The notes beneath the pieces were generated by a model. It saw only the letters and a program-made list of their open reading frames with translations, made no database searches and had not been told where the DNA came from. Positions 1 to 5,874 of a stretch of DNA of 6,287 nucleotides are shown here, in pieces. This DNA is from Planctomycetota bacterium. Lineage in GTDB: Bacteria > Planctomycetota > Phycisphaerae > Sedimentisphaerales > Anaerobacaceae. The translations under genes and the position numbers were made by a program. Numbering within the stretch: position 1 is the stretch's first letter; every line of letters starts with the position of its first letter. The stretch is taken from positions 1 through 6,287 of the forward strand of contig JAGLNB010000064.1 of assembly GCA_023139715.1 (NCBI GenBank). Reading direction: 5' to 3'.

Positions 1-9
1 TCAAATACT

Positions 10-37
10 TTGACATTTGGCCAACAAACCATAGACT
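10..37 (+). promoter_or_regulatory. Weak candidate sigma-70 promoter
   Basis: An exact TTGACA (10-15) is followed after 16 nt by TAGACT (32-37), which matches four of six positions of the -10 consensus. It would lie about 200 nt upstream of dnaG, so it could drive the dnaG-rpoD operon through a long leader containing the 143-180 inverted repeat. An exact -35 hexamer in AT-rich DNA can occur by chance, and the -10 is poor, so this is only a candidate. Confidence 0.2.
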
Positions 38-142
38 ATTGTCTCTGAACCGGTTATTTCGACCATAATCGGGTTTTGGTTTAGCGCACTTTAATATTTT
101 CTGTTCGTATTTAGGCCATCATGAGGACAAGGATGGCAAAGA

Positions 143-180
143 AGATTGCACAGCAATATTGAAATATTGCGAGCAAATCT
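143..180. repeat. Interrupted inverted repeat (hairpin or operator) upstream of dnaG
   Basis: The core is a perfect 8-bp inverted repeat, GCAATATT (153-160) and AATATTGC (163-170), separated by GA. Outside a small asymmetric internal loop the arms pair again: AGATTGC (143-149) with GCAAATCT (173-180), with one bulged base. The whole 38-nt unit could form an RNA hairpin or a DNA operator. No T-run follows on the + strand, so it does not look like an intrinsic terminator. It ends 65 nt before the dnaG start. Function unknown. Confidence 0.5.
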
Positions 181-245
181 GATGCCGCCAGCCAAAGCCA
201 CAATAGGCATAAAGCGAACACGAAAAATTAAATTGCTCTAGGTTT

Positions 246-2072
246 ATGGTAACAAATATGCCAAACGGATTTGACAATAGTATAATTAATCAGGTTCAAC
301 AAGCCAGCGATATTGTTGACGTTATAAGTGAGCATGTAAACCTTGTTCCGAAAGGCAGGGAGATGGTCGGCTTGTGTCCATTTCACGAAGACCATAAGCC
401 AAGTATGTGTGTCAATAACGTAAAGCAAATATTTAAATGTTTTGCGTGTGGTGCTGGAGGAGATGTATTCAAATTTGTGCAGATGCGGGAAAATCTGACT
501 TTTCCACAGGCAATAGAAAGATTGGCTCAGCGAGCGGGAATAGAGATAAAAAAAACAAGTCATCATTCTTCAGCATCCAATGTAAATCAGATTAATCCCA
601 ATATTTTGGCAAAAGTAAATGCGTGGGCAGCCAAATATTTCCAGGCCAATTTATATGATGATAAAAAGGGCAAGTCGGTTCGGGATTATATAGCCGAAAG
701 AAAAATAACGCATGAAAGTATAAAAAAATGGAATCTGGGGCTTGCTGTTGGCATACAAAACGACTTGATGCAAGCGGCAAAAGTTAAAGGCATTTCAGAA
801 AAATTGCTGAGCAGTGCCGGATTGATAGTAAATCGAAAAGGCGGCGGTTTTTGTGATAAATTTGCAGACCGGTTGATGTTTGCAATTACAGATATAACAG
901 GACGAGTAATCGGTTTTGGCGGACGAACGTTGGTTGGAGCTGATGCCAAATATATAAATTCACCAACAACAGCTTTGTTTGATAAAAGTAATTCGGTTTA
1001 TGGACTTGAGCAGGCACGGCATAAAATAGTGTCTTCGCAAACGGCGATCGTTGTGGAAGGTTATACTGATTGTATAATGCCGCATCAGTTTGGCTGTACA
1101 AATGTTGTTGCGACACTGGGAACCAGTTTTACTCCCGGCCATGCGAGAATTTTGCGAAGATATGCAAAAAAAATAGTGTTAATTTTTGATAGTGATATTG
1201 CTGGAATAAAGGCATCAAATAGAGCTATTGATGTTTGTCTTTCACAGCACATCGATATAAAAATTGCATCAGTGCCAGAAGGTAAGGACCCATGTGATTT
1301 TGTTCTAAATGCCGGAAAAGAAAAATTTGAAGAGTTGGCAGATAAAGCTATAGATGTTATGCAGTTTAAGTGGGACAAACTTACAGAAAGTTTTGATGAT
1401 TCAAATACATTTGTGGATAATAAAGCGGCAATTGAAGAATTCCTGCAAACAATAGCCACTGCAATGCAAACTGGAAGATTAACAGCAATAGATAAAGGAT
1501 TAATAGTCAATCGGCTTTCAAAAATTATCGGCCTTGAAAGCGAAGAAATAAATCATGATTTAAATAATCGCTTGGCCAGAATTGTGAGAAATGCAAGCTA
1601 TCAAAATGCTGCTCCAAATAAAAAACCAAAATTTAAAATTCCAGATTCAGGTGAGGGGACATATGCCCTCGCCAAGCGGGAAATACTGGAAGTATTACTT
1701 AATGAGCCGGAATTGTTTGAAACAGTAGAGAAGGAAATTGCTGTTGATATATTTGATACGCCAATATTAAAACAAGTAGCGGAAATCCTGTTTAAAATAT
1801 TAAGAAAAGGACAGAAAACATCTCCGCTTAGAGCTATTTTGAATGAGACTGAATCGGTTGAGCTTAGTGCATATATTGTGGAATTGGCAGAGGCAGGGGA
1901 AGTGAAAGGCAACTTCAAAAATCGTTTGGCTGGAGCAGTTAAGGCAATACAAAGATACAAAACTCAAATAAGAAAAACTGACATTAAGGAAATGGACGAC
2001 CAGAAACAGTTCTTACGCAGAATTTGTGAAAATACCGGAAAAGAAAACCCACATAGTTTGGGAATGATGTAA
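246..2072 (+). CDS. dnaG: DNA primase DnaG
   Basis: DnaG synthesises the short RNA primers for lagging-strand and restart DNA synthesis at the fork, working with the replicative helicase. The 608 residues match the family's usual size and domain order. The N-terminal CHC2 zinc ribbon has ligands C44, H47, C65 and C68. The RNA-polymerase-like core contains the conserved ITGRVIGFGGR stretch (217-227) and KYINSP (235-240). The TOPRIM fold has EGYTD (E271) and DSD (D315, D317), the metal-binding acidic residues. The C-terminal part, from about residue 470, fits the helicase-interaction domain. The start is uncertain: ATG 246 has only AGG (240-242) three bases upstream, and the in-frame ATG 258 (protein beginning MPNGFDNS) is equally plausible from family alignments. 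rpoD follows about 50 nt downstream, the classical dnaG-rpoD pairing. No rpsU is visible upstream. Confidence 0.97.
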   Translation: MVTNMPNGFDNSIINQVQQASDIVDVISEHVNLVPKGREMVGLCPFHEDHKPSMCVNNVKQIFKCFACGAGGDVFKFVQMRENLTFPQAIERLAQRAGIEIKKTSHHSSASNVNQINPNILAKVNAWAAKYFQANLYDDKKGKSVRDYIAERKITHESIKKWNLGLAVGIQNDLMQAAKVKGISEKLLSSAGLIVNRKGGGFCDKFADRLMFAITDITGRVIGFGGRTLVGADAKYINSPTTALFDKSNSVYGLEQARHKIVSSQTAIVVEGYTDCIMPHQFGCTNVVATLGTSFTPGHARILRRYAKKIVLIFDSDIAGIKASNRAIDVCLSQHIDIKIASVPEGKDPCDFVLNAGKEKFEELADKAIDVMQFKWDKLTESFDDSNTFVDNKAAIEEFLQTIATAMQTGRLTAIDKGLIVNRLSKIIGLESEEINHDLNNRLARIVRNASYQNAAPNKKPKFKIPDSGEGTYALAKREILEVLLNEPELFETVEKEIAVDIFDTPILKQVAEILFKILRKGQKTSPLRAILNETESVELSAYIVELAEAGEVKGNFKNRLAGAVKAIQRYKTQIRKTDIKEMDDQKQFLRRICENTGKENPHSLGMM

Positions 2073-2110
2073 ATATCAATAACGAATAATTCGAAAACAA
2101 ACTTATTGTG

Positions 2111-2115
2111 AGAGG
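2111..2115 (+). promoter_or_regulatory. Shine-Dalgarno sequence that favours GTG 2125 as rpoD start
   Basis: AGAGG directly abuts ATG 2116, leaving no spacer, so a ribosome could hardly use that ATG with this site. The in-frame GTG at 2125 lies nine bases downstream of AGAGG, a normal distance. The intergenic stretch before it also contains a small CGAA/TTCG stem around TAA (from about 2090) with no T-run. Confidence 0.55.
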
Positions 2116-2124
2116 ATGCCAACT

Positions 2125-3897
2125 GTGGCAAAAAAAAGACTAAAAGCAGCTAAACCGGATACAAGTTCCAAAGATAACCAGGCCAATACTCAATCTCTGG
2201 CAGATGCGGAGAACAAAGATGCTGAAAAACAAATAAAAGCTCTTATTGAAAAGGGTAAAAAGAAAGGGTATCTCACTTACGAAGAAACAAATGATAATCT
2301 TTCTGAAGATATTATTAGTCCCGCTCGTCTGGACAGGCTATTGGCAACTCTTGATGAAATGGGTATAGGTTTGATTGATGAGGCGGATGTTGAAAAACAG
2401 CCAGAAGCAGATTTTGAATCGGACGATGAAAGTGGAGATAAAACAGGTTTTGATGGACAGTCCAAAGAAGACGATGATGAGGTGCTTGAAAGGCAGCTTG
2501 TTGGAAGTCAAACCAGCCACAGAATCGATGACCCAATAAGAACTTATCTTACGCAAATGGGGCAAATTCCGCTGCTCAAAAGGGAGGAGGAAATTGCTCT
2601 GGCTCGAAAGATTGAAATTGCAAGAATGTCGTTTAGAAGAAAAATGCTCAGTTCAGATTACTGTGCAAAGAACACGCTGGAAATAATACAAAAAGTAAAC
2701 GATGGCATTTTGTCTTTTGACAGGACTATGAAAACCAGCACCGCAGAAAACCTTATACGAAGGGTAATCAAAAAACGGCTGCCTCAAAATATTGAAACGG
2801 TAAAAAAACTTCTTGAAATCAATCAGGATATGTTTAATAAGGCGGTGCAACTGAAATCCGAGGAAGCTCAAAAAGGCATCTATAAACAGGTATACAGAAA
2901 CAGGCGAAAAATCGCAACACTGCTGGAAGAGCTAAGCTTGAGAATAAGCAGAATTCTGCCTATGAAAAATAAACTACATAGCATCAGTCAAAAGGTGCAT
3001 CAGTTAGAGCGAATTATTCAGGCAGGAATAACAAGCGACTATACTAAAGAAGATATTCATGCGATGCGGCAGGAGATGGCTGGACTTCAGGAATTGTTGA
3101 TGGAAACGCCGAAACAGCTCGATAAAAGATTACGCATTATCGATAGGGTCTTTGATCAGTATGACCAGGCCAAACGCACACTCTCAAGCGCAAATCTTAG
3201 ATTAGTCGTCTCAATTGCCAAAAAGTATCGAAATCGCGGTTTGAGTTTTCTCGATATAATTCAGGAAGGCAATACCGGACTAATGAGAGCTGTTGATAAA
3301 TATGAATATCGCAGAGGATATAAATTCAGTACATATGCCACATGGTGGATTCGCCAGGCAATCACAAGGGCGATAGCCGACCACGCACGAACAATTAGAA
3401 TTCCAGTGCATATGATAGAAACAATGAGCCGGCTGCGGACAGTTAGTAAAAATCTGCTCCAAAAACTTGGCAGAGAACCAACCGTTGAGGAAATAGCCGA
3501 AAAAGCTGATATGAGTTTGGAGGAAACACGAAGGGTTCTTAAAATATCCAAGCATCCAATTAGTCTTGACAGGCCCATAGGCGAAAGTGAAGACAGTTAT
3601 TTCGGCGATTTTATTGAGGATGATGATGTTGATTCACCTGTTTCTTCAGCTACTCAGGAAATGCTCAAGGAAAGAATCGATTTGGTTTTGAAAACGCTTT
3701 CGTATCGTGAACGCGAGATTATCAAGTTGCGATACGGAATTGGCGATGGCTATACTTATACGCTGGAGGAAGTTGGCAGGATTTTTAAAGTTACCCGCGA
3801 ACGTGTCCGGCAGGTCGAGGCAAAAGCGATAAGAAAAATGCAGCATCCGGTCAGAGCTCGCAAGCTTGAAGGATTTTTAGATCACAAAACGGCTTAA
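2125..3897 (+). CDS. rpoD: RNA polymerase primary sigma factor RpoD (sigma-70)
   Basis: This is the housekeeping sigma factor, which directs RNA polymerase to -35/-10 promoters. Counted from GTG 2125 it has 590 residues (593 from ATG 2116). An acidic, lysine-rich N-terminus holds a region 1.1-like segment (about 32-87). Region 1.2 begins at DDPIRTYLTQMG (135-146). A helical non-conserved insert of roughly 175 residues precedes region 2. Region 2.3-2.4 reads FSTYATWWIRQAITRAIADH, with the -10 melting tryptophans W407/W408 and the -10 contacts Q411 and T414, equivalent to E. coli W433/W434, Q437 and T440. The region 3.2 finger is SLDRPIGESEDSYFGDFIED. Region 4.2 ends in the helix-turn-helix VTRERVRQVEAKAIRK, keeping the -35 contacts R558, E559 and R562. 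A region 1.1 together with complete regions 2 to 4 marks it as a group 1 sigma rather than an alternative one. It follows dnaG and precedes a small membrane-protein gene by 32 nt. Confidence 0.96.
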   Translation: MAKKRLKAAKPDTSSKDNQANTQSLADAENKDAEKQIKALIEKGKKKGYLTYEETNDNLSEDIISPARLDRLLATLDEMGIGLIDEADVEKQPEADFESDDESGDKTGFDGQSKEDDDEVLERQLVGSQTSHRIDDPIRTYLTQMGQIPLLKREEEIALARKIEIARMSFRRKMLSSDYCAKNTLEIIQKVNDGILSFDRTMKTSTAENLIRRVIKKRLPQNIETVKKLLEINQDMFNKAVQLKSEEAQKGIYKQVYRNRRKIATLLEELSLRISRILPMKNKLHSISQKVHQLERIIQAGITSDYTKEDIHAMRQEMAGLQELLMETPKQLDKRLRIIDRVFDQYDQAKRTLSSANLRLVVSIAKKYRNRGLSFLDIIQEGNTGLMRAVDKYEYRRGYKFSTYATWWIRQAITRAIADHARTIRIPVHMIETMSRLRTVSKNLLQKLGREPTVEEIAEKADMSLEETRRVLKISKHPISLDRPIGESEDSYFGDFIEDDDVDSPVSSATQEMLKERIDLVLKTLSYREREIIKLRYGIGDGYTYTLEEVGRIFKVTRERVRQVEAKAIRKMQHPVRARKLEGFLDHKTA

Positions 3898-3929
3898 GCA
3901 GCTGCGCTCAAAATAGAAGGATATTAAAA

Positions 3930-4685
3930 ATGATTATAAAGGATTTATGGTTGAAAACGAGTAATTGGCTGCAAAGTCATAGGCCGCTCAAAACCACAGA
4001 TTATCAGCCGCAAATAGGCAATGATGGGCTGATAAGTCAAAACGGCGAACAAATGCAATCAAACGCCGATGAAGAAAACAGGATTCTTGTTAAAACAGCT
4101 AACGCAGAAGATAAATCGCAATCAATTGAAAAACTACAAGCTGGTTTCAATAAACTTATCGGGCAGTTAGAGGGCATAAATGAACATCTAAACAGTCAAG
4201 TCGGTCAGCACGAAAATCTGATGAGTCAAATGAGCAAGCTGCCTGAATTGCTCGAAAGTTTTCCAAATGTTGTGGAAAATCAAAAGCAATTAAGCCAGCA
4301 GCTATTTGAGCAGCTAAAGGCAAATGTTGCCAAAGAACATCAATTTATAGATGCTGTAGAAAAAATACCAAGAGAAACTGCCAAGCAAACCGATGCCTTA
4401 ATTGAAATCGACCATCAGCTTGCTGCAGCTGCGAATGTCGATGCGCAAATAGCTGGAAATTTCAATAAGTTCAATGAAACGCTGGGCAAATTAAATCAAA
4501 GCACCGCCAGCCAAACCGACAGTATTATGCAAATGAGTAAAACTTTTTCCGCCAGCGACAGATATTTGAAATATATTATATCAAGACAAAATAAACGTTT
4601 TATGTGGATATTTGTAACCGCTATAGGTGTTTGCCTGTTTGCTATACTGCTGTTGACGGGCATTATTATTTATTTGAAACAATAA
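3930..4685 (+). CDS. Hypothetical tail-anchored coiled-coil membrane protein
   Basis: I do not recognise a named family. The 251-residue product has a short N-terminus with two tryptophans (7 and 13), then a polar Q/N/E/K-rich region (about 45-215) with heptad-like leucine and isoleucine spacing and no cysteines, expected to be largely helical or coiled coil. It ends with one hydrophobic membrane segment (about 225-248) only three residues from the C-terminus. There is no signal peptide, so a tail-anchored topology with the long helix in the cytoplasm is most likely. The start is well supported: AGAAGGA (3915-3921) lies eight bases before ATG 3930. The 32-nt gap to rpoD with no terminator suggests co-transcription with dnaG-rpoD. 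A role in linking replication or transcription to the membrane is conceivable, but nothing in the sequence demonstrates it. Confidence 0.85.
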   Translation: MIIKDLWLKTSNWLQSHRPLKTTDYQPQIGNDGLISQNGEQMQSNADEENRILVKTANAEDKSQSIEKLQAGFNKLIGQLEGINEHLNSQVGQHENLMSQMSKLPELLESFPNVVENQKQLSQQLFEQLKANVAKEHQFIDAVEKIPRETAKQTDALIEIDHQLAAAANVDAQIAGNFNKFNETLGKLNQSTASQTDSIMQMSKTFSASDRYLKYIISRQNKRFMWIFVTAIGVCLFAILLLTGIIIYLKQ

Positions 4686-4698
4686 GTTTAATTTTTTT
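4674..4698 (+). terminator. Weak AT-rich terminator candidate after the dnaG-rpoD operon
   Basis: TTGAAAC (4674-4680) can pair with GTTTAA (4686-4691), bulging one G, around the loop AATAA, and is followed by seven Ts (4692-4698). The stem contains a single G-C pair and overlaps the stop codon of the preceding gene, so termination may be inefficient. It is the only terminator-like structure between the operon and the riboswitch. Confidence 0.3.
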
Positions 4699-4699
4699 C

Positions 4700-4734
4700 T
4701 TGAATATGGTTTAACTGCTTGGTAGAAGTTTAAT
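4700..4734 (+). promoter_or_regulatory. Candidate promoter for the riboswitch-controlled transcript
   Basis: TTGAAT (4700-4705) followed after 17 nt by TAGAAG (4723-4728) matches four of six positions in each box. The overlapping TTTAAT (4729-4734) is a better -10 match but lacks a good -35. Either would start transcription around 4735-4742, about 20-27 nt before the aptamer's closing stem, which is where a promoter must lie if the aptamer is to be transcribed whole. No stronger candidate was seen. Confidence 0.22.
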
Positions 4735-4761
4735 AGTCAGCTCTTTGAAAATATGGGTAAT

Positions 4762-4978
4762 CTAAGTATAGGTCTCGGTGCTTTGTGTGCTGAGATAATA
4801 AAATGGGAATGCGGTTAAAATCCGCAACGGTCGCGCCGCTGTGAGCGTCTGTTCCGTTTGTTGAGCTAAAACGGAAATCCAAGAAACAGCTTGTTCCACT
4901 TTCTAATACTGAAAATCAGTATTGGATGGGAAGGAGTTTCAAGGTAAGATGCAAGTCAGAAAACCTGCCTATGGTTAG
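4762..4978 (+). ncRNA. Cobalamin (B12) riboswitch aptamer
   Basis: Coenzyme B12-sensing leader RNA. The conserved blocks appear in the right order. A P1 closing stem pairs CTAAGTATAGG (4762-4772) with CCTATGGTTAG (4968-4978), with one mismatch. GGGAATGCGG (4805-4814) leads to the P4 helix GCGG/CCGC (4811-4814 with 4822-4825). A P5 helix CGG/CCG (4828-4830 with 4836-4838) closes the loop TCGCG (4831-4835), followed by GCCGCTGTGAGC. Further on come CCACT (4896-4900), GGGAAGG (4928-4934) and the B12 box GCAAGTCAGAAAACCTGCC (4951-4969). Peripheral stems are clear: TTCCGTTT/AAACGGAA (4852-4859 with 4869-4876) and AATACTGA/TCAGTATT (4905-4912 with 4916-4923). The large peripheral part suggests the class I, adenosylcobalamin-type architecture. 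Its target is the secreted-protein locus downstream. Confidence 0.93.
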
Positions 4979-4990
4979 TTAGTATTTACA

Positions 4991-5012
4991 GTGTTCTCGC
5001 GATTTGGAATAC
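4991..5012 (+). promoter_or_regulatory. Riboswitch P13/L13-type kissing hairpin
   Basis: GTGTTC (4991-4996) pairs with GAATAC (5007-5012), one G-U included, and presents the loop TCGCGATTTG. The loop's CGCGA (4998-5002) is exactly complementary to aptamer loop L5, TCGCG (4831-4835). In structurally characterised cobalamin riboswitches an L5-L13 kissing interaction couples ligand binding to the expression platform. Here it sits at the expected place, 12 nt beyond P1. Confidence 0.7.
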
Positions 5013-5014
5013 GA

Positions 5015-5073
5015 TAAACTGTTGGCAGGATTAGCTTTCTCTGTGTGTAAAGTAAACGAGTGCCGATAGTTTA
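5015..5073 (+). promoter_or_regulatory. Expression-platform hairpin between aptamer and terminator
   Basis: TAAACTGTTGGCA (5015-5027) pairs with TGCCGATAGTTTA (5061-5073), 13 pairs including two G-U, closing a 33-nt loop. Its 3' arm overlaps GTTTAA (5069-5074), which could instead pair with TTAAAC (5087-5092) at the foot of the terminator. The 5' arm's ACTGT (5018-5022) could also pair with ACAGT (4988-4992) at the foot of P13. It is therefore placed to relay the kissing-loop state to the terminator, although the alternative pairings are short. Confidence 0.5.
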
Positions 5074-5088
5074 ACTGGTTGATAATTT

Positions 5089-5130
5089 AAACCGTCGTTT
5101 CCTTCGTGGGAACGGCGGTTTTTTTTATTT
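5089..5130 (+). terminator. Intrinsic terminator of the cobalamin riboswitch
   Basis: ACCGTCGTTTCC (5091-5102) pairs with GGGAACGGCGGT (5108-5119) over 12 bp with two G-U pairs, loop TTCGT, extended at the base by A-T pairs. Eight Ts follow (5119-5126), then ATTTT. It lies about 110 nt after the aptamer and 146 nt before the next sizeable gene, so the switch most likely works by B12-dependent premature termination rather than by hiding a ribosome site. Confidence 0.92.
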
Positions 5131-5135
5131 TAAGA

Positions 5136-5152
5136 GCTCTCGCGTTAAGAGC
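5136..5152 (+). repeat. Small hairpin just past the terminator with an L13-like loop
   Basis: GCTCT (5136-5140) pairs with AGAGC (5148-5152) around the loop CGCGTTA. The heptamer TCTCGCG (5138-5144) is the same as that at 4995-5001 in the kissing hairpin, and TTAAGAGC occurs twice here (5130-5137 and 5145-5152). The stem is short, and it may be incidental. Confidence 0.3.
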
Positions 5153-5161
5153 CAGCCAGAG

Positions 5162-5235
5162 AAGGAGGTTTGAGTAAATGAAAAACAAAATAATATAATG
5201 TTAAAACAAAAGAGTAACTGATGAAAAATTTATAA
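5162..5235 (+). other. Leader with strong Shine-Dalgarno and three overlapping mini-ORFs
   Basis: AAGGAGG (5162-5168), the best ribosome site in the window, is followed nine bases later by ATG 5178, opening MKNKII and a stop (5178-5198). The stop overlaps the next ATG (TAATG), opening MLKQKSN (5198-5221). That stop overlaps a third ATG (TGATG), opening MKNL (5221-5235). The set lies between the terminator and the PEP-CTERM gene. It may be a translated leader, the decayed start of a lost exported-protein gene (Met-Lys-rich beginnings resemble signal peptides), or chance in AT-rich DNA. The Shine-Dalgarno is clear, but translation is unproven. Confidence 0.35.
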
Positions 5236-5275
5236 ATATTTTTTTAGCAACAATTAAGAAGTAAGAGGAGAAAAA

Positions 5276-5812
5276 ATGGTTTCGAAGAGAGTGATGATTT
5301 TAATGGTTGTTTTAACGATAAGCACCTGTGCAATGGCAACACCTGTTTATTATGATAGCCAGTGGGTAGATATTGAAGGAGAAGTAGGAACAGGAAGTTG
5401 TGAAACTATAATCGTAATCGATTGGGAGTACGGTGTTACAGAATCGCATGCCTGGCTTTACAAGTGGAACACGTCAGTTGTAGTGTCGGATGCTTATGAT
5501 ACTATTATGGGTGTTTTTAGCACTTTTGCCTGGTCGCAAACGGCATTTGTTGATTACATAAACTATAATGACGGAATTGATAACCACCAAACAATTAATA
5601 CCGGTTGGTTGTCTTTTTGGAATAAAGATTCCGGCAACTGGGCGATGAACGGCGAAGGTGTTTATGCGCAAGCTCTTCTGGATGGCGGCTGGTCAGGTGC
5701 AATTGCCGATGACTATCCCGACTGGGGTGATGTTGCACCTACAGTGCCGACTCCCGAGCCGGCTACTATAATGCTATTAGGAATAGGTGGTTTACTGTTT
5801 CGCAGAAAATAA
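5276..5812 (+). CDS. Secreted PEP-CTERM protein under cobalamin riboswitch control
   Basis: A 178-residue exported protein. A Sec signal peptide (about 1-21, with basic K4/R5, a hydrophobic core, and likely cleavage after AMA) is followed by a mature domain of about 135 residues rich in Trp, Tyr, Gly and Asp. The tail is a standard PEP-CTERM sorting signal: PEP at 160-162, hydrophobic IMLLGIGGLLF, then RRK at the end. Exosortase would recognise and probably cleave this tail, leaving the protein at or beyond the outer membrane. AAGAGGAG (5263-5270), five bases upstream, supports ATG 5276. Only C42 remains as a cysteine after signal cleavage, and no lipobox is seen. Catalytic motifs are not apparent. 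Segments such as GTGSCETIIVIDW, SHAWLYKW and GWLSFWNKDSGNW give it a domain-like character similar to secreted proteins I associate with B12-regulated loci, but I cannot name the family with certainty. A corrinoid-binding or capture role is inferred from the riboswitch. Confidence 0.9.
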   Translation: MVSKRVMILMVVLTISTCAMATPVYYDSQWVDIEGEVGTGSCETIIVIDWEYGVTESHAWLYKWNTSVVVSDAYDTIMGVFSTFAWSQTAFVDYINYNDGIDNHQTINTGWLSFWNKDSGNWAMNGEGVYAQALLDGGWSGAIADDYPDWGDVAPTVPTPEPATIMLLGIGGLLFRRK

Positions 5813-5823
5813 GTGAGTTTAGA

Positions 5824-5855
5824 ATGGATGGGGTTGTTATTACAGCCCCATCCGT
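5824..5855 (+). repeat. Strong intercistronic hairpin without T-run
   Basis: ATGGATGGGGTTG (5824-5836) pairs with CAGCCCCATCCGT (5843-5855) over 13 bp with two G-U pairs and a six-base loop, TTATTA. Its 3' side is followed by GGCAATAAAAAGG rather than Ts, so it is not a standard intrinsic terminator in either direction. Located 12 nt after the PEP-CTERM stop codon and 19 nt before the next start, it may protect the 3' end of the upstream message and set unequal expression of the two genes. Confidence 0.75.
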
Positions 5856-5874
5856 GGCAATAAAAAGGGAAATA

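Noticed and set aside
121..162. Mini-ORF ATG 121 (MRTRMAKKIAQQY) upstream of dnaG
   Set aside because: Thirteen codons with no convincing ribosome site, and it overlaps the inverted repeat. Not enough to call a gene.
66..181. 38-codon open stretch on the + strand ending with TGA at 179-181, possibly the tail of an upstream gene
   Set aside because: It follows a stop at 63-65, has no start codon or ribosome site, and its translation shows no motif I recognise. It could be a decayed gene end, but that cannot be supported.
1085..1510. 141-codon open frame on the minus strand
   Set aside because: It lies entirely inside dnaG, whose protein is unmistakable, and has no family resemblance. It is a shadow of the coding strand, as are the other minus-strand frames across dnaG, rpoD and the PEP-CTERM gene.
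3898..3905. GCAGCTGC palindrome right after the rpoD stop codon as a terminator
   Set aside because: Four-base arms with no loop and no following T-run. It cannot form a useful hairpin, and the next gene follows at once.
4745..4772. TTGAAA-N16-TATAGG as the promoter of the riboswitch transcript
   Set aside because: Transcription would start near 4780 and leave out the 5' strand of P1 (4762-4772), which pairs well with 4968-4978. A functional aptamer needs an upstream start.
5276..5338. Lipoprotein signal in the PEP-CTERM protein (cysteine at residue 18)
   Set aside because: The residues before the cysteine (TIST) do not fit a lipobox, and a normal signal peptidase I site (AMA) follows.
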